From: Rhodospirillales bacterium | Lineage (GTDB): Bacteria; Pseudomonadota; Alphaproteobacteria; Rhodospirillales; JADHTD01 | Direction of reading: 5' to 3' | NCBI GenBank assembly: GCA_016776525.1 | Contig: JADHTD010000198.1 | Span: forward strand, 1 to 5,559 | Length of the DNA: 5,559 bases | Shown here: in pieces, positions 1 to 5,525 of the stretch | How positions within the stretch are numbered: the first letter of the stretch is position 1 | Layout of the letters: the number at the start of each line of letters is the position of its first letter | Notes under the pieces: generated by a model | The model's input: only the letters and a program-made list of their open reading frames with translations | Database searches by the model: none | Told to the model about the DNA's origin: nothing | Translations under genes and position numbers: made by a program

Positions 1-14
1 TTAACGGCCTGCAT

Positions 15-218
15 ATGGACGGTAGCGCGTGCAGCTGCGGCCAGGCGCAGGCCTCGATCCCACTTGATCAGAAAGTCCGGGCCCTGTTGAGCTTGTGGCA
101 GCAGCGGTCCCGCCAGCGGAAATGCCTGTTGCAACTCGACCCGCACCTGTTGAACGACATCGGCGTCAGCCGTGCCCAGGCCTTGGCGGAAGCCGCCAAG
201 CCGTTCTGGGTGGATTAG
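15..218 (+). CDS. DUF1127 (YjiS-like) small protein
   Basis: This is a 67-residue protein whose C-terminal half carries the DUF1127 signature. It has a tryptophan at 28, arginines at 31, 33 and 35, then LDPHLLNDIGVSR at 41-53, a glutamate at 59 and the typical ending KPFW at 62-65. Members of this family are short, basic, cytoplasmic and common in alphaproteobacteria. A few have been linked to RNA turnover or to phosphate and carbon metabolism, but no function can be assigned to this copy. The first 30 or so residues are not part of the conserved core. The ATG at 15 is the first in the window but has no clear Shine-Dalgarno sequence, and the frame is open to the window edge, so the true start could lie further left. 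It converges on the lipoprotein gene, with 10 bp between the two stop codons. The family call is confident; the start is not. Confidence 0.85.
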   Translation: MDGSACSCGQAQASIPLDQKVRALLSLWQQRSRQRKCLLQLDPHLLNDIGVSRAQALAEAAKPFWVD

Positions 219-233
219 GGTCTAGACCCTAAT
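214..233. terminator. Palindrome at convergent gene ends, probable bidirectional terminator
   Basis: ATTAGGGTCTAGACCCTAAT is a perfect 20-bp inverted repeat centred on TCTAGA. It can fold on either strand as an 8-bp stem with a CTAG loop. It contains the TAG stop of the DUF1127 gene (216-218) and the TAG stop of the lipoprotein gene (229-231), placed symmetrically. The plus-strand transcript continues with only a short T run (233-235) and the minus-strand transcript has none, so intrinsic termination may be weak. The position between convergent genes favours a terminator or a 3'-end-protecting hairpin. Confidence 0.55.
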
Positions 234-624
234 TTCCCGACTTCTTGAGTAAGTCCAGAAGCTTATCGGCGCTGACCACTTCCAGGTAGCTGACGCAGCC
301 GCCGGTGGCGAACAGCAGGATGGCGACGCGCTCGCCGGGCTTGGTGAAATAGCCGGCCACATCCGGCACCGGTTTGTCGGAGGTTGGCGGCATTGCGTTG
401 AACGCGGTGACGAAGGCGGCGCGTTTGGCAATGGCGTGGTAGCTGTAGCCCTTATTGAGGCGGAGGATTTCGGCCCGCTGGTAGTCCCCTTCCCGGTCCC
501 GGTTGGCACAAGGCGACGGCTTGACGCCCTCCGGCAAGGCCACCGGACTGGCGGCCTCTTCACTTGGCCCGGCACAGGCCGTCAGCAGCAAAGCCAGAAA
601 ACAGGTAACGATGCAGTACCGCAT
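229..624 (-). CDS. Small lipoprotein of unknown function
   Basis: This is a 131-residue protein beginning MRYCIVTCFLALLLTAC: a short hydrophobic signal peptide ending in a lipobox (L14-T15-A16-C17). It should be processed by signal peptidase II and lipidated on C17, leaving a mature protein of about 115 residues at the periplasmic face of the inner or outer membrane. The mature part has a Pro/Ala/Glu-rich linker to about residue 38, then a small folded region with two more cysteines (C39 and C110) that could form a disulfide. I do not recognise the family. The ATG at 624 was preferred over an in-frame start at 672 because the lipobox then sits at the normal distance and a strong Shine-Dalgarno sequence (AAGGGAG, about 5 nt upstream) precedes it. 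The longer version would put 16 partly charged residues before the signal peptide. It follows cckA on the same strand but is probably separated from it by a terminator. Confidence 0.8.
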   Translation of the reverse strand: MRYCIVTCFLALLLTACAGPSEEAASPVALPEGVKPSPCANRDREGDYQRAEILRLNKGYSYHAIAKRAAFVTAFNAMPPTSDKPVPDVAGYFTKPGERVAILLFATGGCVSYLEVVSADKLLDLLKKSGN

Positions 625-646
625 AAGCGCTCCCTTATCCCGGAAC

Positions 647-652
647 AGTATA
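647..652 (-). promoter_or_regulatory. Candidate -10 box for the lipoprotein gene
   Basis: The minus strand reads TATACT here, five of six matches to the sigma-70 -10 consensus, 22 nt before the chosen ATG. That would give a 5' leader of roughly 15 nt with room for the Shine-Dalgarno sequence. No good -35 hexamer lies 16-18 bp upstream; the nearest resemblance (TTGATC) is only 14 bp away and lies inside the putative terminator stem. This is a weak call resting on one hexamer and its position. Confidence 0.25.
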
Positions 653-658
653 TTACCT

Positions 659-690
659 AAAAATGGGATCAAAGAATCCTATGATCCATT
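659..690 (-). terminator. Putative rho-independent terminator after cckA
   Basis: In the minus-strand transcript, AATGGATCA (690-682) can pair with TGATCCCATT (671-662), giving a 9-bp stem with one bulged base and a 10-nt loop. A run of five T (663-659) overlaps and follows the stem. The layout is that of an intrinsic terminator and it lies about 70-100 bp past the cckA stop, where the end of the flagellar/cckA transcript would be expected. The stem is AT-rich, so it may be inefficient. It would separate cckA from the lipoprotein gene. Confidence 0.45.
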
Positions 691-705
691 GCATAAATGC
701 ATGGA
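685..705 (-). repeat. Imperfect inverted repeat overlapping the terminator stem
   Basis: In the minus-strand transcript TCCATGC (705-699) can pair with GC-A-ATGGA (692-685), a 7-bp stem with one bulged A and an ATTTAT loop. Bases 685-690 are shared with the upstream arm of the terminator at 659-690, so the two hairpins exclude each other. A separate perfect 12-bp palindrome, CAGGCGCGCCTG, lies just before it at 711-722. The pairing is visible; any regulatory role is inference. Confidence 0.4.
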
Positions 706-750
706 CGCTACAGGCGCGCCTGGCGTTTGAGGGAACAACAAACAACACCT

Positions 751-759
751 CCCCCCCCC
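751..759 (-). repeat. G9 homopolymer tract at the cckA stop codon
   Basis: The coding strand has nine consecutive G, the first being the last base of the cckA TAG stop, and AGG follows. Such tracts are prone to replication slippage and sequencing error. Length changes here would not alter the CckA protein because translation has already ended. The GGGGAGG looks like a Shine-Dalgarno sequence but has no convincing reading frame behind it. Confidence 0.7.
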
Positions 760-3134
760 TAATCCATCACCTCTTTCACCTTGCCGGCCAGGTCGGCGAG
801 GCTGAAGGGCTTGGGCAGGAAGTGGATGGTATCGTCGCGCTCGATATCCTCGGCCAGTACGTCCTCGGCATAGCCCGACATAAGGATAACTTTGACGTCG
901 GGCAGTTCCTGGCGGACCAGTTGCACCAGGGTATGGCCGTCCATGCCCGGCATAACGACGTCGGAGATAATGAGATCGATGGTCTCGTCGGTGCCGTTGA
1001 TGACGTCGAAGGCCGACTCGCCGTCGATGGCCTCCAGTACCTTGTAGCCCTTGTTGCGCAGCGCCCGTGCCCCGAACATGCGTACCGCGCCCTCGTCCTC
1101 GACCAGCAACACGGTGCCGACGCCGGTCAGGTCGGCGGCATCGCCGGTCAGGTCGGGGCGTTTCTTGGAAGCTGCCAGCTGGGCCTTGTGGTCGAATTCC
1201 GCCGCAACATCGAGGGCCGGTTCGGCCGCCACCAGCGGCAGGTAAAGGCTGAAGGTGGTGCCTTCGCCGGGCGCGCTGTCGACGAAGATATACCCGTCGG
1301 TCTGATGCACGATGCCGTAAACGGTGCTCAGTCCCAGGCCGGTGCCGGAGCCCACTTCCTTGGTCGAGAAGAAGGGCTCGAAGATATGGTCGAGGTCTTC
1401 CTGGGCGATGCCGACGCCGGTGTCCATGACGTCCACCTGCAAATAATCGCCGGGCGGAATGACATCGTGGCCGCGCGGGGTGGGGACATCGATGGTGACG
1501 TTGGCAGTGCGGATGGTGATCGTGCCGCCGCCCGGCATGGCGTCGCGTGCATTGACCACCATATTGATGATGACCTGGTCGAACTGGCCGCGATCGACGC
1601 GGATCAGGCCCGCATCGCGGCCCGGTTCCATCTTCAGTTCGATGGTCTCGCCAATGAGGCGGCTCAGCAAATTGGACAGGTCGGCCAGGGCCTCGGTGAC
1701 GTCGATGACCTCCGGGCGCAGGGTCTGCTGGCGCGAAAAGGCCAGTAGTTGGCGCACTAGGTTGGTGGCCCGGTTGGCGTTCTGCTTGATCTGCATGATG
1801 TCGGCAAAGGACGGGTCTTCCGGCCCGTGGCGGCCCAGCAACAGGTCGGAAAAACCGATCATGGCGGTCAGCAGGTTGTTGAAATCATGGGCCACGCCGC
1901 CGGCCAGTTGGCCGACCGCCTGCATTTTCTGCGATTGGGCGAATTGCACCTCCAGGTGCTTTTGTTCGGTGGTGTCGATGAAATGCAGGACCAGTCCGGT
2001 AATCTCGCCGTCGTGGTTTTCCATGCGGCTGGCATAGAGCGAGGCCACCAGTTCCCGGTGGCCGCCGCCGGGCAGGCGCACTTCAAGGACGGCGGCGGGC
2101 AGCGCCCCCATGACGATCTTCGACAGTTGGGAGGCGACCTCGGCCCGGTCTTCTTTGGCCAGGTGGTGGGAAAAGGGCCGCCCGACGACGGCTTCCCGGT
2201 GCAGGCCCATAAGCTTAAGGAAAGCCCGGTTGTAATCCGTGGTGTCCCCATGCAGGTTCAATAGGGCGATGCCCACCGGCGCTTCGTCGAACAGCCAGTG
2301 CAGGCGTTGTTCGGAGCCTTCTTCCGGCAGCCAGGCCATGTGGCGCAGCAGGATCGACCGGGTATAGGCCTCCCGGCCGTCGCCGCCGATGTTTTCCGAT
2401 TGCAGCAAACAGGCCCGGAAGGTTGAACCGTCGGCGCGGCGCAGGGTCACCTCGCCGTGCAGTTCGGGGCTGCCGTCGGATACTTCCACCGGGGCCGCTT
2501 CGCCGTCGACCACGAAATCGGCGAAACGGCGGGTCCGCGATGCCAGTTCGTCGGCGGTGATTTCCAGACAGTCGGCCAGCGCCTTGTTGGCATACAGGAT
2601 GCGGCCCTCGCCGTCGGCGGAAAAGAAAGCCGCCGGCAGATTGTCGAGCAGGTCGGCTAGGCGTTCCTCTTCACGGTGGCGCACGGCATCGACTTCGCGC
2701 CGGGCGGTGACGTCTTCGGCCCGCCATTGCACGTATCCGGGCACCGAGGTCAGCGGCAGTACCGAAATGCGCCGCCATTCGACGCCGCCCCCGGCCGTGC
2801 GCAGAGGCACTTCCGCATGGTCGGCGACAGCGGCGGCGGCGCTGGCCATGAGGCGCTCAAACTCGCCACTGGACAGGCCCGGCGTCCCTTCCTCGACGGC
2901 GCCTATCATGGAAGCCACCTCGGCCAGGGTTGCCGCCCGGCCTTGGGCTTTCGGAAAAAGCCGGTGGAAAGCGTCGTTGGCATAGACAAAAGAACCGTCG
3001 GCGGCCGTTACCAGCAGGGAATCGGGGCTTTCCTCGACGACGGCGCGCAACAGGGCATCGCGGCCGGGGCCGGTGGCGCCGGTCAGCCGTCCGATGAGAC
3101 GTTGCCATATGGAGGTCTCGCCCGTGCCGCTCAT
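759..3134 (-). CDS. cckA: Hybrid sensor histidine kinase/phosphatase CckA
   Basis: CckA is the hybrid kinase that passes phosphate through its receiver domain to the phosphotransferase ChpT and then to CtrA and CpdR. The 791 residues hold about three PAS-like sensory regions (roughly 29-145, 158-262 and 278-390), a HisKA domain (about 400-470) with phospho-accepting H416 in VAHDFNN, and an HATPase domain (about 512-636) with N box N524/N528, G1 DTGVG at 571-575, F box FEPFFSTK at 585-592 and G2 GTGLGL at 597-602. After a 36-residue linker comes a receiver domain (about 673-789) with acidic D680/E681, phospho-acceptor D725, S753 and K775. The helix SQKMQAVGQLAGGVAHDFNN and the following FSDLLLGRHGPEDPSFADI stretch are highly characteristic of alphaproteobacterial CckA. 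All catalytic residues are present. Unlike Caulobacter CckA, no N-terminal membrane helices are seen. The start is fixed by an in-frame TAG four codons upstream (3144-3146) and an AGGG Shine-Dalgarno at 3142-3145. It lies 80 bp behind flhB on the same strand and may be cotranscribed. Confidence 0.95.
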   Translation of the reverse strand: MSGTGETSIWQRLIGRLTGATGPGRDALLRAVVEESPDSLLVTAADGSFVYANDAFHRLFPKAQGRAATLAEVASMIGAVEEGTPGLSSGEFERLMASAAAAVADHAEVPLRTAGGGVEWRRISVLPLTSVPGYVQWRAEDVTARREVDAVRHREEERLADLLDNLPAAFFSADGEGRILYANKALADCLEITADELASRTRRFADFVVDGEAAPVEVSDGSPELHGEVTLRRADGSTFRACLLQSENIGGDGREAYTRSILLRHMAWLPEEGSEQRLHWLFDEAPVGIALLNLHGDTTDYNRAFLKLMGLHREAVVGRPFSHHLAKEDRAEVASQLSKIVMGALPAAVLEVRLPGGGHRELVASLYASRMENHDGEITGLVLHFIDTTEQKHLEVQFAQSQKMQAVGQLAGGVAHDFNNLLTAMIGFSDLLLGRHGPEDPSFADIMQIKQNANRATNLVRQLLAFSRQQTLRPEVIDVTEALADLSNLLSRLIGETIELKMEPGRDAGLIRVDRGQFDQVIINMVVNARDAMPGGGTITIRTANVTIDVPTPRGHDVIPPGDYLQVDVMDTGVGIAQEDLDHIFEPFFSTKEVGSGTGLGLSTVYGIVHQTDGYIFVDSAPGEGTTFSLYLPLVAAEPALDVAAEFDHKAQLAASKKRPDLTGDAADLTGVGTVLLVEDEGAVRMFGARALRNKGYKVLEAIDGESAFDVINGTDETIDLIISDVVMPGMDGHTLVQLVRQELPDVKVILMSGYAEDVLAEDIERDDTIHFLPKPFSLADLAGKVKEVMD

Positions 3135-3214
3135 GCCCTCACCCTAATTATTTACTGGGACTCGCTCCCTAACGCTGGAGATCGTTTTCCAAAATACATG
3201 CCACCCGCCACCGG

Positions 3215-4303
3215 TTAATTGAGCGGCTGGGGTTCGTCCCTGAGTTCGCCCCGAAGCCGCATGACGTAACCGATCACCTCGGCCACCGCCTTATAGTGCT
3301 CCGGCGGGATTTCATCGTCCAGTTCCACCGCCGCATACAAAGCCCGCGCCAGGGGTGGGTTTTCGAGAATGGGAACATCGTTGTCCTCGGCCACCTCCCT
3401 GATCCGTTGTGCCAGAGAATCGACACCCTTGGCAACCAGCTTCGGCGCCGGCATGGTCTGCATGTCGTATTTCAGGGCAACGGCGTAATGGGTCGGGTTG
3501 GTGACCACGACGTCGGCTTCCGGCACGGCGGCCATCATCCGTTGTTGGGCGCGTTCGACGCGCAACTTGCGGATACGGGCCTTGATCTGCGGATCGCCTT
3601 CCGACTGCTTGTTCTCGTCCTTGACCTCCTGCTTACTCATCTTCATCTGCTTGGTGAAAGCGTATTTCTGGTAGATAAAATCGAGGATGGCAACCGCCGT
3701 CATCACCGCCACCGTGCCCAACATCAGGCGTATGGCGATGATGTAAATACGGTTTAGGGAATCGGTCAGTTCGAAAAAGGGCAGCACCTGCAAATCATGC
3801 AGGATCGGCATGGCCAGTCCGAAGGCGACGATGGCCACCACGATCAGTTTGAGGATGCCTTTGAGAAATTCGACGATGGCCCGCATCGAGACCAAGCGCT
3901 TGGCCCCATTGACAATGGAAATCTTGGAAACGTCCGGTTTGATTTTCTCGGTCGCCCACATGAAACCGATCTGGCCCACATTACCGGCCAGGGCGACGAC
4001 CATCAACAACAGCAGAAACGGCCACAGGATGATCCCCAAATCGAGCAGCACCTCGGCGATGACGAAGCGCAGGTGCTTGAAGTCGGCAGCTATGGCATGC
4101 GGCGAAATAATGAATTTGGTGGCGATGTGCGAGACGTCGTGCATGATGCCGGGGGCCAGCAGAATCATACCCATGGCGCCGGCGAGAATGATCCCCCAGC
4201 TCTTGATTTCCTGGGAGATGGCGGCCTGACCCTTTGAACGCGCCTTTGAGAGTTTCTTAGACGTCGGGTCTTCTGTTTTTTGTGATTCGTCTTCTTCAGC
4301 CAT
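3215..4303 (-). CDS. flhB: Flagellar export gate and substrate-specificity switch protein FlhB
   Basis: FlhB is an inner-membrane protein of the flagellar type III export apparatus. It wraps the FliPQR pore, and its cytoplasmic domain switches export from rod/hook to filament substrates. The 362 residues start with a charged cytoplasmic segment (KTEDPTSKKLSKARSKGQ), typical of the family. Four membrane segments follow (about 35-54, 84-110, 144-168 and 184-212), then a charged linker and the cytoplasmic domain. The autocleavage motif N269-P270-T271-H272 is intact within NPTHYAVALKY; self-cleavage after the asparagine is needed for the specificity switch. The C-terminal region ends in the usual IPPEHYKAVAEVIGYV stretch and a short tail. 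Length is normal for the family. A GGAAG Shine-Dalgarno sits just before the ATG, with a stem-loop immediately upstream of it. It lies 59 bp after fliR and 80 bp before cckA, all on one strand, suggesting a single transcript. Confidence 0.97.
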   Translation of the reverse strand: MAEEDESQKTEDPTSKKLSKARSKGQAAISQEIKSWGIILAGAMGMILLAPGIMHDVSHIATKFIISPHAIAADFKHLRFVIAEVLLDLGIILWPFLLLLMVVALAGNVGQIGFMWATEKIKPDVSKISIVNGAKRLVSMRAIVEFLKGILKLIVVAIVAFGLAMPILHDLQVLPFFELTDSLNRIYIIAIRLMLGTVAVMTAVAILDFIYQKYAFTKQMKMSKQEVKDENKQSEGDPQIKARIRKLRVERAQQRMMAAVPEADVVVTNPTHYAVALKYDMQTMPAPKLVAKGVDSLAQRIREVAEDNDVPILENPPLARALYAAVELDDEIPPEHYKAVAEVIGYVMRLRGELRDEPQPLN

Positions 4304-4317
4304 CGTCTTCCTTTTTT

Positions 4318-4352
4318 GTTTTCCCGGCCCCGTCTTACCGGGGGTGGAAAAC
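4318..4352 (-). promoter_or_regulatory. RNA hairpin abutting the flhB ribosome-binding site
   Basis: In the fliR-flhB spacer, the minus-strand transcript has GTTTTCC (4352-4346) able to pair with GGAAAAC (4324-4318). Inside it, CCCCG (4343-4339) can pair with CGGGG (4332-4328) around a 6-nt loop, leaving a small 2x3 internal loop. The hairpin ends about 4 nt before the flhB Shine-Dalgarno. It is followed by an A run, not a U run, on the transcript, so it is not an intrinsic terminator in that direction. It could protect mRNA ends or tune flhB translation relative to fliR. Confidence 0.5.
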
Positions 4353-4362
4353 TCCTAAATCC

Positions 4363-5124
4363 TTACGGGGTGAGGAAAGCCCCCATACCCGATTGAAAGC
4401 GGTCCATGAAGACCATCATGATGGCGCTAAGCACCAGCATCAGGACCGAAATCTGCATCATGATCTGCACCGGCATACCGAAGAAAAAGACCGGCAGCGC
4501 CGGCATCAGGCGGCCCAGCAGGCCGAGGCCGATATAATAGGTGAGGCCGGTGATGGCCAGGGGTGCGGCCAACTTCAATCCAAGGGCGAAGCTGTCGGAA
4601 ACATGCCGGGCCAATAACTCCGAAAAATCACCGAAGGCCAGCGCCTGCCCCGGCACGAACAGGACATAACTGTCGACGACGGCGCGCAGCATCAAGTGGT
4701 GCAGACCGGTGGTAAAAATGACGAGAACGCCCACGGTGCTGAGGAATCCGGCTATCACCGAGCTCTGCTGTTCAGCCACCGGATCCATGATAAGGGCGTT
4801 GGCCATCGCCGAAAACAGCGAGATGAAAGACCCCGCCGATTGCAGGGCAGCCACCAGCACGCGGGCGATGGTGCCGAGGAAAGCACCAATCACAACTTCA
4901 CCCAGGATCATCAGGGCCAATGCCGCCGGCGACTCCGGCAGGCCCGGCAGGCTGTCGGCCAATACCGGCGTCAGGACGAAGCTGATGGCCAGCGCCACCA
5001 ACAGGCGGAAGCGCAGGTTGACGTAACTGGCATTAAATCCGGGAAACATTGTCACGGCGGTACCCATGCGCGCCATGATCATGAAAAAAACAAAAACGTT
5101 GAGAGAGAGGATCTCCTGCAGCAT
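4363..5124 (-). CDS. fliR: Flagellar export gate protein FliR
   Basis: FliR is an integral inner-membrane subunit of the flagellar export gate, present as one copy in the FliP5Q4R1 assembly through which flagellar proteins are secreted. The 253 residues are mostly hydrophobic, with membrane-inserted segments around 8-26, 38-57, 68-92, 122-147, 178-200 and 212-240. Family features visible are the ARMG...FPGF stretch at 18-30, LGEVVIGAFLG at 74-84, MDP at 113-115, GLHH at 140-143, K184 and P188 in the fifth segment, and GLLGRLMPALPVFFFGMPVQI at 201-221. Length is typical. Only 6 bp separate it from the fliQ stop, and its likely ribosome-binding sequence (GGGGTAGG) overlaps that stop, so the two are probably translationally coupled. 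Confidence 0.96.
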   Translation of the reverse strand: MLQEILSLNVFVFFMIMARMGTAVTMFPGFNASYVNLRFRLLVALAISFVLTPVLADSLPGLPESPAALALMILGEVVIGAFLGTIARVLVAALQSAGSFISLFSAMANALIMDPVAEQQSSVIAGFLSTVGVLVIFTTGLHHLMLRAVVDSYVLFVPGQALAFGDFSELLARHVSDSFALGLKLAAPLAITGLTYYIGLGLLGRLMPALPVFFFGMPVQIMMQISVLMLVLSAIMMVFMDRFQSGMGAFLTP

Positions 5125-5130
5125 TGCTGC

Positions 5131-5397
5131 CTACCCCAACGAAATCATCTTATCGAACAGGGTATTGGTATATTCAATCAGGGTGGTCATCATGAACGGC
5201 AGGAAGATAATAATGGCCAGGAAGATAACCAGGATTTTCGGAACGAAGGTCAGGGTCATTTCCTGGATCGAGGTTAGCGCCTGAAAAAGGGCGATGATGA
5301 GGCCGATCAGCAGGCCGGACATCATGATCGGCCCCGCCGTTTTCAAGACGATAAACAGGCCTTCGCGGCCGACTTCCAGGACATCTACTTCGTTCAT
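5131..5397 (-). CDS. fliQ: Flagellar export gate protein FliQ
   Basis: FliQ is a small inner-membrane subunit of the flagellar export gate; several copies pack around FliP and FliR. The 88 residues form two hydrophobic helices (about 13-39 and 52-78) joined by a short polar turn, with the family stretch GLLIGLIIALFQALTSIQEMTLTFVPK (28-54). Length matches the usual 88-90 residues. The ATG at 5397 was chosen because the protein then begins MNEVDVLEVGREGL, matching the normal FliQ start. The frame stays open upstream to a GTG at 5502, but that would add 35 basic, low-hydrophobicity residues unlike FliQ. The Shine-Dalgarno is only fair (GGGG about 8 nt upstream). It is followed by fliR after 6 bp and preceded by fliE after 128 bp. 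Confidence 0.95.
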   Translation of the reverse strand: MNEVDVLEVGREGLFIVLKTAGPIMMSGLLIGLIIALFQALTSIQEMTLTFVPKILVIFLAIIIFLPFMMTTLIEYTNTLFDKMISLG

Positions 5398-5525
5398 CCC
5401 TAAACCCCGTCCCTTTTTCTTAATTCTGGAGCTTGGCCCCAACCCAACGAAACCTGGATTCCGCTGAAAGTTCTTCCTCAAAATCACCTGCCCGGTTCCC
5501 ACGCCGGATTGGCAAGTAGTCTTCT

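Noticed and set aside
1..15. CtrA-type site (TTAA-N7-TTAA) at the window start and elsewhere in the spacers
   Set aside because: Only single TTAA half-sites were found (for example at 1-4 and in 5419-5424), each without a second TTAA at the right spacing.
215..232. TTAGGG / CCCTAA resembling telomere repeat units
   Set aside because: There is one unit on each arm of a short palindrome, formed by the two stop-codon regions; no tandem array exists.
504..530. Sigma-54-like TGGCAC element
   Set aside because: No TTGC follows at the required spacing, and it lies inside the lipoprotein coding region on the opposite strand.
713..720. GGCGCGCC (a rare-cutter restriction site) as a possible cloning scar
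   Set aside because: It forms part of a natural-looking 12-bp palindrome in a spacer, with no vector-like sequence nearby; one site is not evidence of engineering.
659..746. Tiny minus-strand frames of 20-31 codons after the GGGGAGG that follows cckA
   Set aside because: The 31-codon version starts at a GTG overlapping the Shine-Dalgarno-like sequence and the 20-codon version needs a TTG start. Both run through the inverted repeats and show no protein-like composition.
663..1748. Long 361-codon plus-strand open frame antisense to cckA
   Set aside because: It lies opposite the HATPase and receiver domains of an unmistakable CckA. Long antisense frames are expected opposite GC-rich genes with strong third-position bias, and the translation is Gly/Ala/Asp/His-rich with no recognisable domain.
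3296..4237. Plus-strand open frames antisense to flhB
   Set aside because: They are shadows of flhB: His/Asp/Gln-rich translations with no family resemblance, while the minus-strand frame has all FlhB motifs.
4696..5284. Plus-strand open frames antisense to fliR and fliQ
   Set aside because: They lie opposite hydrophobic-protein genes and give low-complexity His/Gln/Arg-rich translations; no ribosome-binding site or domain supports them.
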